Positions 21,176 through 30,520 of a DNA stretch of 64,000 nucleotides are shown here, one piece after another. This stretch comes from Gammaproteobacteria bacterium MOLA455 (GTDB lineage Bacteria > Pseudomonadota > Gammaproteobacteria > Pseudomonadales > Porticoccaceae): contig AZIN01000001.1 of NCBI GenBank assembly GCA_000511875.1, positions 248,001-312,000 of the forward strand, in the 5' to 3' direction. Within the stretch, counting starts at the first letter, position 1, and each line of letters starts with the position of its first letter. The notes under the pieces were generated by a model. The model was not told the origin of the DNA and made no database searches. It saw nothing but the letters and a program-made list of their open reading frames with translations. The position numbers and the translations under genes are program-made.

Positions 21176-22960
21176 CTTTACGCCTACTGCTTTGCTGTTG
21201 AGAGCAGGAACCGCCGCACCGGATCCATCGCGACGATAGTCGGCGGCGCCGTATATCATCGTACCAGTGACACCAGCTTGAATACTTTGTGTCGCGCCGA
21301 GACGACTAGTTTTATCTTTGAGCTGGTGGCCCATGTCTCGTAGCAACTGCAATGTATCTGCAGATACCCCTGACTCATAAAACACCATATCCGGTAGCCA
21401 TTGATGATGAATACGTGGTGCCGCAGTGGCTTCAGCTACATTCATTTCAAAATCGATATAATTCAACACCATCTGCATCACAATGGTAATTATGGTACTG
21501 CCACCGGGACTGCCGGTAGCCAGAACGGGGGCGCCAGTAGTGTCGAAAACAATGGTGGGTGTCATAGATGAAAGCGGTCGTTTACCTGGCTCGATAGCAT
21601 TGGCCACACCTCCCACCAGACCATAGCCATTAGGCGAACCCGGCTTAGCGGAGAAATCATCCATCTCGTTGTTTAGCAGAAAGCCGGCCCCGGCCACAGA
21701 AATACCGCTACCGTAGGAAAAGTTGAGGGTATAGGTATTGCTCACCACATTGCCCCACTGATCCCAGGTACTAAAATGCGTGGTCTCGGTGCTCTCATCG
21801 CCCGCGGTATCGCCATTGAGTGCGGGGCGAATATCGGCTGAACGGCTCGCTTTGTTTAAATTGATTTGGTGGCGTAAGCTCGCGGCATATTTTTTGTCTG
21901 TCAGCTCCGCCACAGGCACGGGAAAAAAGTCTGGATCACCTAGGTAGCTACTGCGATCCGCATAAGCTCTGCGCATGGATTCAATCAATCGATGGATATA
22001 AGCCGCGCTGTTGTGACCCAGAGAAGACAGCTCCCAGCCCTCGAGAATATTCAACATCTGCACCAGATGCACGCCGCCAGAGGAAGGTGGCGGCATGGCA
22101 CAAACAGAGTTGCCGCGATAGTCGCCACAGATCGGCTCGCGCTCAACAACCTGATAGTTGGCCAGGTCCTGATAACTGATTAAGCCGCCACTGCGCTGCA
22201 TCTCGGCAACCATAAGCTCCGCGGTTTTGCCCTGATAAAATCCACTGCGACCGTTCTTGGCAATGCGCCCAAGGGTCGCAGCAAGATCTTTTTGCACAAA
22301 TGTCTCGCCGTATTGGTAGCCAGTACCATCAGCTTTATAAAAGTAAGCTTTCGAGGCAGCGTTTTTGTGCAGAGTTTTCTGGCGCGCCTGCAGCGACGAC
22401 GAGAGGTCAAAAGATACCCGAAAACCATCACTAGCCAACTCGATCGCAGGTGTTAATACCTGCTGTAGAGTCATAGTGCCATAGCTGTCCAGTGCATGTA
22501 ACAAGCCGGCAACCGTCCCCGGTACCCCTGAGGACTGAATACTAAAGCGCGCTTTGCGGTTATCCACATCGCCCTCGGCATCGAGGAACATATCTTTGGA
22601 GGCAGAGGCTGGCGCCATTTCACGATAGTCGATAGCGATGGTTTTATTCTCTTCTGCCAAATGCACTAGCATAAATCCGCCACCGCCGAGGTTGCCCGCG
22701 CGGGGCAAAGTCACTGCCAGGGCAAAGCCGGTCGCCACAGCCGCATCGACGGCATTGCCGCCAGCAGCTAAAATGTCGGCGCCAACCTGACTGGCGATCA
22801 TCTCTTGGGAGACCACCATGCCGCGCTCACTGACCACTGGATGAAAGCGTGCACTAGGATCGATAATGGCTTGCTCGCTCGCTTTTTCATTGGCTAAGGC
22901 AGCACTGCTGAGCAGCAATAAGACTGCAAAATGCGCAGGTTTAAACAGATTCTTTATCAT
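21173..22960 (-). CDS. ggt: gamma-glutamyltransferase (periplasmic glutathione hydrolase)
   Basis: The enzyme cleaves the gamma-glutamyl bond of glutathione and related peptides in the periplasm. The 595-residue precursor has a signal peptide (LLLLSSAALA) and is of Ntn-hydrolase type: self-cleavage is expected before the Thr of TTHFS near residue 392, giving large and small subunits. The substrate-binding motifs GNLGGGGFM, PPSSGGVHLVQ, NNEMDDFS and GSPGGSTI are intact. It is monocistronic, convergent with roxA. Confidence 0.95.
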   Translation of the reverse strand: MIKNLFKPAHFAVLLLLSSAALANEKASEQAIIDPSARFHPVVSERGMVVSQEMIASQVGADILAAGGNAVDAAVATGFALAVTLPRAGNLGGGGFMLVHLAEENKTIAIDYREMAPASASKDMFLDAEGDVDNRKARFSIQSSGVPGTVAGLLHALDSYGTMTLQQVLTPAIELASDGFRVSFDLSSSLQARQKTLHKNAASKAYFYKADGTGYQYGETFVQKDLAATLGRIAKNGRSGFYQGKTAELMVAEMQRSGGLISYQDLANYQVVEREPICGDYRGNSVCAMPPPSSGGVHLVQMLNILEGWELSSLGHNSAAYIHRLIESMRRAYADRSSYLGDPDFFPVPVAELTDKKYAASLRHQINLNKASRSADIRPALNGDTAGDESTETTHFSTWDQWGNVVSNTYTLNFSYGSGISVAGAGFLLNNEMDDFSAKPGSPNGYGLVGGVANAIEPGKRPLSSMTPTIVFDTTGAPVLATGSPGGSTIITIVMQMVLNYIDFEMNVAEATAAPRIHHQWLPDMVFYESGVSADTLQLLRDMGHQLKDKTSRLGATQSIQAGVTGTMIYGAADYRRDGSGAAVPALNSKAVGVK

Positions 22961-23153
22961 GCAAGTTAGTCTCTCATTGGGCCGCGGATGAAATTATTCC
23001 GCATCTTTTCTGATTCGGCCGCAGAAGGCAATCTTTTGTGGTTATTGTACACATGCTTAAGCCTTGTTGGCTTGGCTATTGGTCGGCATGAAATTCAGAG
23101 CCAGATCTATTAGTGTTGTCGCGGTTGCTGTTCAACTACCGAAGACGCTATTT

Positions 23154-23190
23154 TTTACAGGCTATATTTACAGGCTATATTTACGGGCTA
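23154..23190. repeat. 13-bp tandem repeat before a GNAT gene
   Basis: TTTACAGGCTATA occurs with period 13 in nearly three copies. It occupies the region directly upstream of the preferred ATG at 23194. Confidence 0.88.
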
Positions 23191-23193
23191 ACT

Positions 23194-23631
23194 ATGCAGA
23201 CTAAACCGCCAATCCGCGTTGAGAAAACAAGCTGGCAGGCCAGTGTGAAAGAGATTAAACAAATTCGCAGCCTGGTATTTGTCGAAGAACAGCAGGTTCC
23301 TTACGAACTGGATTTTGATGGCTTAGACCCAGAATGCATTCACTGGCTTGCCTACGACAGAGATAATAGGCCGGTTGGCACTGGTCGCTTGCTACCTGAT
23401 GGACACTTTGGCCGTATGGCGGTGCTCAAGCCCAACCGCAGGCGCGGTATTGGCGATGCCATTATGCGAGCGGTAATCAAGACCGCCGCGGCAGAGCAGC
23501 TACCTGTGTTATTCCTCCATGCCCAGTTGACTGCCCTACCTTTTTACAGCGGCCTGGGGTTCATCCGTTACGGCGAAGAATTTTTCGATGCGGGTATGCC
23601 CCACATAGCGATGAAGCTGGAATTGGTCTAG
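23194..23631 (+). CDS. GNAT-family N-acetyltransferase
   Basis: The protein has 145 residues from the ATG at 23194. The open frame continues upstream to 23113 but that part is encoded by the tandem repeat and resembles no acetyltransferase start. It has the acetyl-CoA-binding core (VGTGRLL, GRMAVLKPNRRRGIGDAIM with the Arg/Gly-x-Gly pyrophosphate loop) and the C-terminal PFYSGLGFIRYGEEF strand of the YjcF/ElaA-like group. The acetyl acceptor is not predictable. The ribosome site is weak. Confidence 0.88.
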   Translation: MQTKPPIRVEKTSWQASVKEIKQIRSLVFVEEQQVPYELDFDGLDPECIHWLAYDRDNRPVGTGRLLPDGHFGRMAVLKPNRRRGIGDAIMRAVIKTAAAEQLPVLFLHAQLTALPFYSGLGFIRYGEEFFDAGMPHIAMKLELV

Positions 23632-23678
23632 AGGAGCCGGTTGAGGAGTCGTTTAGCGAATCAAACTAGATAGGCAGC

Positions 23679-24158
23679 CTAGAGAAGCTGCTGGGAGGCA
23701 ACAACAATACCGTTGTTGTCGGCGTAGACATAATGCCCTGGATTAAAGCTGACGCCGCCAAAAGTCACAGGAATTTGTGTCTCGCCAATACCTTTTTTAT
23801 CCGTTTTCATCGGGTGGGTGCCAAGGGCCTGAACACCAATATCAGTGGCCATAATCTCATCCACATCGCGAATGCAGCCATAGATAATCAGTCCGCTCCA
23901 GCCATTCACTGATGCTTTTTCCGCTAGCATATCCCCGAGGCAGGCGCGGCGCATTGAGCCACCGCCATCAACAACCATTACTCTTCCCTGGCCTTGACTA
24001 TCCACTAGCTGTTTAACGCAGCTGTTGTCTTCGAAGCACTTCACCGTGACGATTTCGCCAGCAAAACTCTCGCGACCGCCATAGTTGCTGAACATGGGTT
24101 CAACGACTTCAATCAAGTCCGGGTACTGGTCACAGAGATCAGGAGTGGATTTCATCAT
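23679..24158 (-). CDS. rraA: RraA-family protein (RNase E regulator / HMG aldolase fold)
   Basis: The protein has 159 residues, matching RraA, with [14 protein letters not shown], the [11 protein letters not shown] strand and loop, and [10 protein letters not shown] at the end. E. coli RraA inhibits RNase E. Related fold members are divalent-metal 4-hydroxy-4-methyl-2-oxoglutarate/oxaloacetate aldolases or decarboxylases whose active site carries Arg-Asp; this protein has that pair in YGCIRDVDE, where E. coli RraA has Arg-Gln. It starts 9 bases after the malate synthase stop codon and is therefore co-transcribed with glcB, which makes a metabolic role worth considering. Confidence 0.85.
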   Translation of the reverse strand: MMKSTPDLCDQYPDLIEVVEPMFSNYGGRESFAGEIVTVKCFEDNSCVKQLVDSQGQGRVMVVDGGGSMRRACLGDMLAEKASVNGWSGLIIYGCIRDVDEIMATDIGVQALGTHPMKTDKKGIGETQIPVTFGGVSFNPGHYVYADNNGIVVASQQLL

Positions 24159-24167
24159 AACTCCCTA

Positions 24168-26336
24168 TTAACGCTCAGCTTTAGCTTGCTGACGATAGGC
24201 GTGAAGCAACGGCTCGGTATAACCGCTGGGCTGAGTATCACCTTTGAATACCAGATCGCAGGCCGCCTTAAACGCAATGCTCTGCTCAAAGTTGGGGCTC
24301 ATGGCAATATAGTCGGCATCGCCGGCATTTTGACCATCGACTACAGCGGCCATACGCTTCAGCGTCTCCATGATCTGAGCTGAGCTGCAGATGCCATGGT
24401 GTAACCAATTGGCCATGTGCTGGCTGGAGATACGCAGCGTCGCACGATCTTCCATCAGGCCAACGTTGTTGATATCTAAAACCTTTGAACAACCCACACC
24501 CTGCTCTACCCAGCGAACCACGTAGCCCAGAAGGCCCTGAGCATTGTTGTCTAACTCAAGTTGGATCTCTGCGCCACTGAGTTTTCGATCGCCCAGTAAA
24601 GGAATGGTCAGTATATCGTCGACGCTGGCCATGTCTCGATTGGCCACCAACTCTTGCACAGCTTCAACATCAACCTGATGGTAATGCATGGCATGCAATG
24701 TCGCTGCAGTTGGCGACGGCACCCAAGCGGTATTGGCGCCAGATTTCACATGGCCTATTTTGACTTCCATCATGTCTGCCATATTGTCCGGAATCGCCCA
24801 CATGCCCTTGCCTATCTGAGCTTTACCCTCGAGGCCACAGGCCAGGCCGACATCGACATTGCGATCTTCGTAAGCGCTAATCCACGGCATCGCCTTTAGG
24901 TCAGCTTTCAGTGCAAAGGGACCTGCATGCATACTGGTATGAATTTCATCGCCGGTACGATCTAGGAACCCGGTATTAATAAACACCACGCGGCCTTTCG
25001 CGGCTCGAATGCACTCTTTCAGATTGACCGAGGTGCGGCGCTCCTCGTCCATAATACCGACCTTAATCCTGTGCCGAGAAAGCCCCAGCGCATCTTCAAT
25101 GGCATCGAATAGGTCGTTGGTGAAGGTCACCTCTTCTGGACCGTGCATCTTTGGTTTTACTATGTAGCAACTGCCGGCTGTGGAATTGCGCAAACCGCCA
25201 GTGCGCTTAAGGTCATGTAACGAGATCAGGCTGGTGATCATGCCATCCATGATGCCTTCTGGAACCTCGTTGCCGTCGGCATCAAGGATCGCTGGATTGG
25301 TCATCAAGTGGCCAACATTGCGCACGAACATAAGGCTGCGGCCGTTAAGCGTCAGTTTTGATCCATCTTTTGCAAGGTATTCGCGATCTGGGTTCATAGA
25401 GCGGACAAAGCTCTTATCACCCCGAGTTATAGTTTCTTTTAGCGTGCCTTTATTGAGACCCAGCCAATTGCTGTAAGCCAGTGCCTTATCCTCAGCGTCG
25501 ACGGCAGCAACCGAATCTTCGCAATCCATAATAGTAGTCAGAGCTGCTTCAAGCACTATATCCTTGATCCCAGCTTTGTCTGTAGCACCAATCTGATGGT
25601 TACAATCTAGCTGAATTTCAACGTGCAACCTATTGTTTTTTAACAATATAGATGCGGGATTGTCTGTGGTTCCCAGATAACCCATAAACTGATCTGGATT
25701 GGCCAGATGAGCCTCTGAACCATCATCCAAACTTACCACTAGGTGCTGGTTTACGATTCGGTAGCCGCTGGCAGAGTGGTGGGAACCATTATCCAGAGGT
25801 ACTGCGGTATCAAGTAGTTCTCTTCCGTAATCAATTACTTTCTGGCCACGCACAGGGTTATAGGGCCCGACTTTTGCCGCGCCGTCTTCTTCAGAGATCA
25901 CATCATTGCCATAGAGGGCGTCGTAGAGGCTGCCCCATCGGGCATTGACCGCATTCAGAGCGAAGCGTGCATTCATAATTGGCACAACGAGCTGGGGGCC
26001 AGCCTGCTGAGCGATCTCGGGATCAACATTACGCGGAGTCACGCTAAAAGCGGGGCCTTCGGGAACCAGATAGTGGATACGCTGCAAAAAGGCTTTGTAG
26101 TCAGCAAAGTTGAAATCCTCGCGGTGCTGATGATGCCAGCTGTCAATTTGCGTTTGAAGCGCCTGACGCTTTTCAAGGAGATCGCGATTTATCGGCGAAA
26201 AATGACTGATGATTGACGAAAATGAGGCCCAAAATTGATCAGGCTCAATGCCCGTTCCAGGGCAGATTTGCTCGTTGACCAGCTCATAAATAGGTTTTGC
26301 GATCTGTAATCCCGAGTGCTGGATACGTTCGGCCAT
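24168..26336 (-). CDS. glcB: malate synthase G
   Basis: Malate synthase G condenses glyoxylate with acetyl-CoA, the second step of the glyoxylate shunt. The 722-residue length and internal motifs ([60 protein letters not shown]) identify isoform G. The start ATG has GGAGAAAG upstream. It shares a divergent region, via the LysR gene, with isocitrate lyase, and is followed by rraA. Confidence 0.98.
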   Translation of the reverse strand: MAERIQHSGLQIAKPIYELVNEQICPGTGIEPDQFWASFSSIISHFSPINRDLLEKRQALQTQIDSWHHQHREDFNFADYKAFLQRIHYLVPEGPAFSVTPRNVDPEIAQQAGPQLVVPIMNARFALNAVNARWGSLYDALYGNDVISEEDGAAKVGPYNPVRGQKVIDYGRELLDTAVPLDNGSHHSASGYRIVNQHLVVSLDDGSEAHLANPDQFMGYLGTTDNPASILLKNNRLHVEIQLDCNHQIGATDKAGIKDIVLEAALTTIMDCEDSVAAVDAEDKALAYSNWLGLNKGTLKETITRGDKSFVRSMNPDREYLAKDGSKLTLNGRSLMFVRNVGHLMTNPAILDADGNEVPEGIMDGMITSLISLHDLKRTGGLRNSTAGSCYIVKPKMHGPEEVTFTNDLFDAIEDALGLSRHRIKVGIMDEERRTSVNLKECIRAAKGRVVFINTGFLDRTGDEIHTSMHAGPFALKADLKAMPWISAYEDRNVDVGLACGLEGKAQIGKGMWAIPDNMADMMEVKIGHVKSGANTAWVPSPTAATLHAMHYHQVDVEAVQELVANRDMASVDDILTIPLLGDRKLSGAEIQLELDNNAQGLLGYVVRWVEQGVGCSKVLDINNVGLMEDRATLRISSQHMANWLHHGICSSAQIMETLKRMAAVVDGQNAGDADYIAMSPNFEQSIAFKAACDLVFKGDTQPSGYTEPLLHAYRQQAKAER

Positions 26337-26451
26337 GATTCTTTCTCCGCAGGTAACTAGATGTTTGAGCAGAGTCTAATCTTAACCCTGTAATAATCCA
26401 AATCTATGGATTCTATCTTTGCTATTCAGCATGGCTATAAGGCTCGCAGGC

Positions 26452-27393
26452 TTACCGAGCAATCTCTGCTGACACATCCTTGATCATTTGGCGCAGCCAT
26501 TTGTGCCCTGGATCCCTTTGCAAAAGCGGGCTCCAGACCATTTTTAGGCGCATTCTTGGTATCTCAAAAGGCGGGTCAAGAATCACCACTTTGGGGTTGT
26601 TCGCCATGGTTCGAGCCGCGATGGTGGGAATGGTAACAATTAAATCATCCTGCTCACCAAGAAGCAGTGCCGCTTGATAATGCCGGGTAAAAACAGTGAT
26701 CTCACGCTTGGCATCGAGCTTACCTAGCGCCTCATCGACCCAGCCCAATCGCTGCACGTCGTCAGAACTCATACCAACACCTACACCCATGCCCGTCTTG
26801 CTAACCCAGACGTGCTTGTGAGACAGATAGCTGTCGAGGCTCCAATTTTTAATCACATTGTTACTTGCACTCATCACGCAGGAGAAACTGTCATCCCAAA
26901 GGTGTACCTGATGAAATGACTGTGGCAATGTGTCAAAGCGATTGATCACCAGATCCACCTTACCCCGTTCCACATCGTGAAAGCTCACGTCGCTTGGGGT
27001 CATGATATCGAGGCGAATATTTGGCGCTTCTTTACGCAACCGCGTTAGCAGCTGGGGTAATAGTGTCACTTCGGTATAGTCACTGGCCATAATGCGGAAG
27101 ATCCGATCAGAGGCCGCGGCATCAAAGAGGGTCTTGGGTAATACAGCGATCTCGGCAGCCGCCAGAACATTGCGCACTAAAGGCTGCAGCTCTAGTGCCC
27201 GGTCAGTAGGCGTCATGCCATCGCTGGTTCTAACTAGCAGTGGGTCATCAAACAGATCCCGCAGACGCCGCAAACTGTTAGACATAGCCGGCTGACTTAT
27301 CCCCAGCTCCTCTGCAGCACGGGTTACGTTGCACTCTCGCAGCAGTACATCTAGGTACACCAGCAGGTTTAGATCGACTCTCGCTATATTCAT
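26452..27393 (-). CDS. LysR-type transcriptional regulator, likely of the glyoxylate-shunt genes
   Basis: The preferred start is the ATG at 27393, giving the usual LysR N-terminus (about 313 residues); an in-frame upstream start at 27423 is possible. The helix-turn-helix (NVTRAAEELGISQPAMSNSL) and winged part are followed by a periplasmic-binding-protein-like effector domain. The sequence most resembles the NodD/NahR/LeuO side of the family. It lies between glcB (same strand, downstream) and aceA (divergent, 105 bp away). Divergent placement suggests that it controls aceA, but its effector is unknown. Confidence 0.88.
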   Translation of the reverse strand: MNIARVDLNLLVYLDVLLRECNVTRAAEELGISQPAMSNSLRRLRDLFDDPLLVRTSDGMTPTDRALELQPLVRNVLAAAEIAVLPKTLFDAAASDRIFRIMASDYTEVTLLPQLLTRLRKEAPNIRLDIMTPSDVSFHDVERGKVDLVINRFDTLPQSFHQVHLWDDSFSCVMSASNNVIKNWSLDSYLSHKHVWVSKTGMGVGVGMSSDDVQRLGWVDEALGKLDAKREITVFTRHYQAALLLGEQDDLIVTIPTIAARTMANNPKVVILDPPFEIPRMRLKMVWSPLLQRDPGHKWLRQMIKDVSAEIAR

Positions 27394-27497
27394 AATAAAA
27401 ATGCTCGCAATAGAAACTATCAATTAGATTTATAACGGTATCATACCTAAACTCACCGCACTGTCAAACGAACGGAATTCATTAAGAGGGTTTAAGC

Positions 27498-29078
27498 ATG
27501 ACCAATTTTTCAAATGATCTTGCAGCAGTTGCCAAACTAAAACAGCAACATGGCGGGAACTGGGACGCCATCAGCGCTGACTCTGCAGCTCGCATGCGCG
27601 CACAGAATCGCTTTCAAACCGGAATCGAAATCGCCAAGTACACCGCAGCAATTATGCGTGAAGACATGGCCGCCTACGATGCCGACTCATCTCAGTACAC
27701 TCAGTCGTTGGGTTGCTGGCACGGTTTTATCGGACAGCAGAAACTGATTGCGATTAAAAAGCACTTTGGTACCACTAAGCGTAAGTACCTCTATCTTTCA
27801 GGTTGGATGGTTGCGGCTCTGCGCTCAGAGTTCGGTCCGCTGCCCGACCAGTCAATGCACGAAAAGACGTCCGTTGCCTCGTTGATTGCTGAGCTCTACA
27901 CCTTCTTGCGCCAGGCTGATGCACGAGAACTAGGCGGTCTGTTCCGTCAGCTGGACGAAGCACAGGGTGATGCTAAGCAAGCCATTCAGGATCAAATTGA
28001 TAACTTTGAGACGCATGTAGTGCCTATCGTTGCCGATATCGATGCGGGTTTCGGTAACGCGGAGGCCACTTACTTAATGGCCAAGCAGATGATTGAAGCC
28101 GGTGCTTGCTGTATCCAGATTGAAAATCAGGTGTCCGATGAGAAGCAATGTGGTCACCAGGATGGCAAGGTTACAGTGCCACACGAAGACTTCCTCGCCA
28201 AAATCAATGCCGTTCGTTATGCGTTCCTTGAGCTCGGTGTAGACGATGGCGTAATTGTTGCCCGTACCGATTCATTGGGTGCTGGCCTGACTAAGCAGAT
28301 CGCGGTAACACGTGAGCCAGGCGATCTTGGCGATCAGTACAACTCTTTCTTAGACGTTGAGGAAATCACGCCTGCCGATATGAAGAATGGCGATGTGGTG
28401 CTAAATCGAAATGGCAAGTTAGTGCGTCCTAAGCGCCTGCCAAGTAACCTTTATCAGTTTAAGGCTGGTACTGGCGAAGCACGCTGTATCCTAGATAGCA
28501 TCACGAGTCTGCAGAACGGCGCTGATATGATCTGGATCGAAACCGAGAAGCCTCACGTTGGCCAAATTGGCGCAATGATGGCAGAGATTCGTAAACAGGT
28601 TCCCAACGCTAAGCTGGTTTACAACAACAGCCCATCGTTTAATTGGACTCTCAACTTCCGTCAGCAGATCTTTGACAGTATGAGTGAATCCGGTGTCGAC
28701 ATGTCCGCTTACGATCGTGCCGACCTGATGAATGTCAGCTACGACGAAACTGATCTGGCCGCTCTTGCCGACGACAAAATCCGTACCTTCCAGGCTGACT
28801 CTGCCCGTGAGGCTGGCATCTTTCACCACCTGATTACATTGCCCACTTATCACACGGCGGCACTGTCTACCGACAACCTGGCCAAAGAGTACTTCGGCGA
28901 GCAAGGCATGTTGGGTTATGTAGCAGGTGTTCAGCGCAAAGAGATCCGTCAGGGTATCGCCTGTGTGAAGCACCAGAACATGGCAGGTTCCGATATGGGC
29001 GACGACCATAAAGAATACTTTGCCGGTGAAGCTGCCCTGAAAGCATCGGGTAAAGACAACACCATGAACCAGTTCTAA
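27498..29078 (+). CDS. aceA: isocitrate lyase (long, pseudomonad type)
   Basis: Isocitrate lyase splits isocitrate to succinate and glyoxylate. The protein has 526 residues, longer than the 434-residue E. coli enzyme. The catalytic Cys lies in KQCGH near residue 216; the usual KKCGHMGGK becomes KQCGHQDGK, as in the long-form subfamily. The substrate and metal motifs (PIVADIDAGFG, VARTDSLGA, YNNSPSFNW) are present. It ends at a good terminator. Confidence 0.97.
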   Translation: MTNFSNDLAAVAKLKQQHGGNWDAISADSAARMRAQNRFQTGIEIAKYTAAIMREDMAAYDADSSQYTQSLGCWHGFIGQQKLIAIKKHFGTTKRKYLYLSGWMVAALRSEFGPLPDQSMHEKTSVASLIAELYTFLRQADARELGGLFRQLDEAQGDAKQAIQDQIDNFETHVVPIVADIDAGFGNAEATYLMAKQMIEAGACCIQIENQVSDEKQCGHQDGKVTVPHEDFLAKINAVRYAFLELGVDDGVIVARTDSLGAGLTKQIAVTREPGDLGDQYNSFLDVEEITPADMKNGDVVLNRNGKLVRPKRLPSNLYQFKAGTGEARCILDSITSLQNGADMIWIETEKPHVGQIGAMMAEIRKQVPNAKLVYNNSPSFNWTLNFRQQIFDSMSESGVDMSAYDRADLMNVSYDETDLAALADDKIRTFQADSAREAGIFHHLITLPTYHTAALSTDNLAKEYFGEQGMLGYVAGVQRKEIRQGIACVKHQNMAGSDMGDDHKEYFAGEAALKASGKDNTMNQF

Positions 29079-29100
29079 TGCCGGTTTCTGTGTCATCGAG

Positions 29101-29129
29101 AAGAGCGGCCTTAGGGTCGCTCTTTTTTT
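29101..29129 (+). terminator. rho-independent terminator after aceA
   Basis: AGAGCGGCC pairs with GGTCGCTCT (one G-U pair) and is followed by seven T, 23 bases after the aceA stop. Confidence 0.88.
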
Positions 29130-29255
29130 GCCTCCGCTTTTTTATCGCCAGCTTATGCCTCACAAGACTCTGATTGCACTCCAGCCTCACATTCCCGTAG
29201 GATGGGACAAACCAATAAGACTGCCTATGCAGTGTGAAACTCCCCTGGGGAACCT

Positions 29256-30452
29256 ATGGCTATTGCGCGCAACAGTGTTTTAATCGGAGCCACTGTACTA
29301 CTAATCGGCGGTTTTTGGGCCTTTCCAAAAGTACAGAGCCTCTACCGCGCCGTGCACCTGTTCGACGCAGATCGCATTGTTGAAAACTTTCGCTCAGCCG
29401 ACCAGCTTGGTGCAATCAGTACGATGAGCGCGTCCGCCCAGCCAAGGCTCTACACTCAAGGCACTACAATCGAATTGCCAGAGGATTTTTTATTTGCTGG
29501 AGAACTCCTTAACACAGAGCAATTTTTAGCCGACTCCTGGACTACGGGACTGCTGGTAATTCAGAACGATCAAATCGTCTACGAGGCCTATACTCTCGGC
29601 CACAGTGAATCCACCCGCAGCATTTCCTGGTCCATGGCCAAGTCGTTTATTTCCGCCATGGTGGGTATCGCAGTGGATGAAGGCAGCATCGCCAGCATTG
29701 AACAAACTGTCGATACCTATGCTCCAGAGCTAAAAGGTTCAGGTTATGAAGGGGTGCGCATTAAAGATGTACTGCAGATGTCATCGGGAATCGACTTTAA
29801 TGAGGACTACGCCGACTTTACTAGTGATATCAATCGCTGGGGCCGAGGCTTTGCACTGGGAAGCCCACAGGATGACTTTGCAGCCACCCTAACTCGTGGC
29901 CACGAGCCTGGAACAGTTAATCACTATGTCAGTATTGACACTCATGTCTTGAGCATGGTCCTGAGCCGCGCTACTGGGCAGTCTGTGACTGACTACATGC
30001 AGGAAAAACTCTACGAGCCTTTGGGTATGGAATACGACGGCTACTGGATTGTCGACGGCGACGGCACAGAGATGGCCCTCGGCGGACTTAATTTAACCTT
30101 GCGAGATTTTGCCAAACTTGGATCGCTCTATTTACACCAGGGCGTGCTGGACGGCACAGAGATTGTTCCGGCTCAATGGATCGCAGCATCGATAGTGGCC
30201 GACGCCCCACACCTACAACCTGAACAAGATGACTTTGGTTATGGCTACCAATGGTGGTTGCCGCTCTCAGAGGACGGCGAATATATGGCAATGGGTGTCT
30301 ATGGTCAGTATATTTATGTCAATCCAGCTAACAATAGCGTCATTGTTAAAGTTTCTGCCAACCCCTATTACAACGACCTCGACTATGTTCCCAGTAGTGA
30401 CTTCAGCCACCTAGCCTTTTTTCGCAGCATGGGGGCAAGAGAGGCAGATTAA
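29256..30452 (+). CDS. serine hydrolase of the beta-lactamase/penicillin-binding-protein class C fold
   Basis: The 398-residue protein starts with a hydrophobic segment that may be a signal anchor (residues 8-25). It carries the SxxK catalytic motif as SMAK in SISWSMAKS, the Tyr-x-Ser (YVS) of the second motif, and later GYQWWLPL and MGVYGQYIYVNP typical of PF00144 esterases and peptidases. Family members range from class C beta-lactamases to esterases; nothing in the sequence fixes the substrate and a resistance role should not be assumed. It is expressed alone, between two terminators or promoters. Confidence 0.85.
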   Translation: MAIARNSVLIGATVLLIGGFWAFPKVQSLYRAVHLFDADRIVENFRSADQLGAISTMSASAQPRLYTQGTTIELPEDFLFAGELLNTEQFLADSWTTGLLVIQNDQIVYEAYTLGHSESTRSISWSMAKSFISAMVGIAVDEGSIASIEQTVDTYAPELKGSGYEGVRIKDVLQMSSGIDFNEDYADFTSDINRWGRGFALGSPQDDFAATLTRGHEPGTVNHYVSIDTHVLSMVLSRATGQSVTDYMQEKLYEPLGMEYDGYWIVDGDGTEMALGGLNLTLRDFAKLGSLYLHQGVLDGTEIVPAQWIAASIVADAPHLQPEQDDFGYGYQWWLPLSEDGEYMAMGVYGQYIYVNPANNSVIVKVSANPYYNDLDYVPSSDFSHLAFFRSMGAREAD

Positions 30453-30520
30453 TTCTTTAAAGTCGGTATAATCGCGATCTGCGTATACCCTCCAACACAA
30501 TCAGTTTCGAGCGAGCTATC

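Noticed and set aside
28491-29096. A 201-codon minus-strand frame over aceA
   Set aside because: It is antisense to conserved isocitrate lyase and codes for no recognisable motif.
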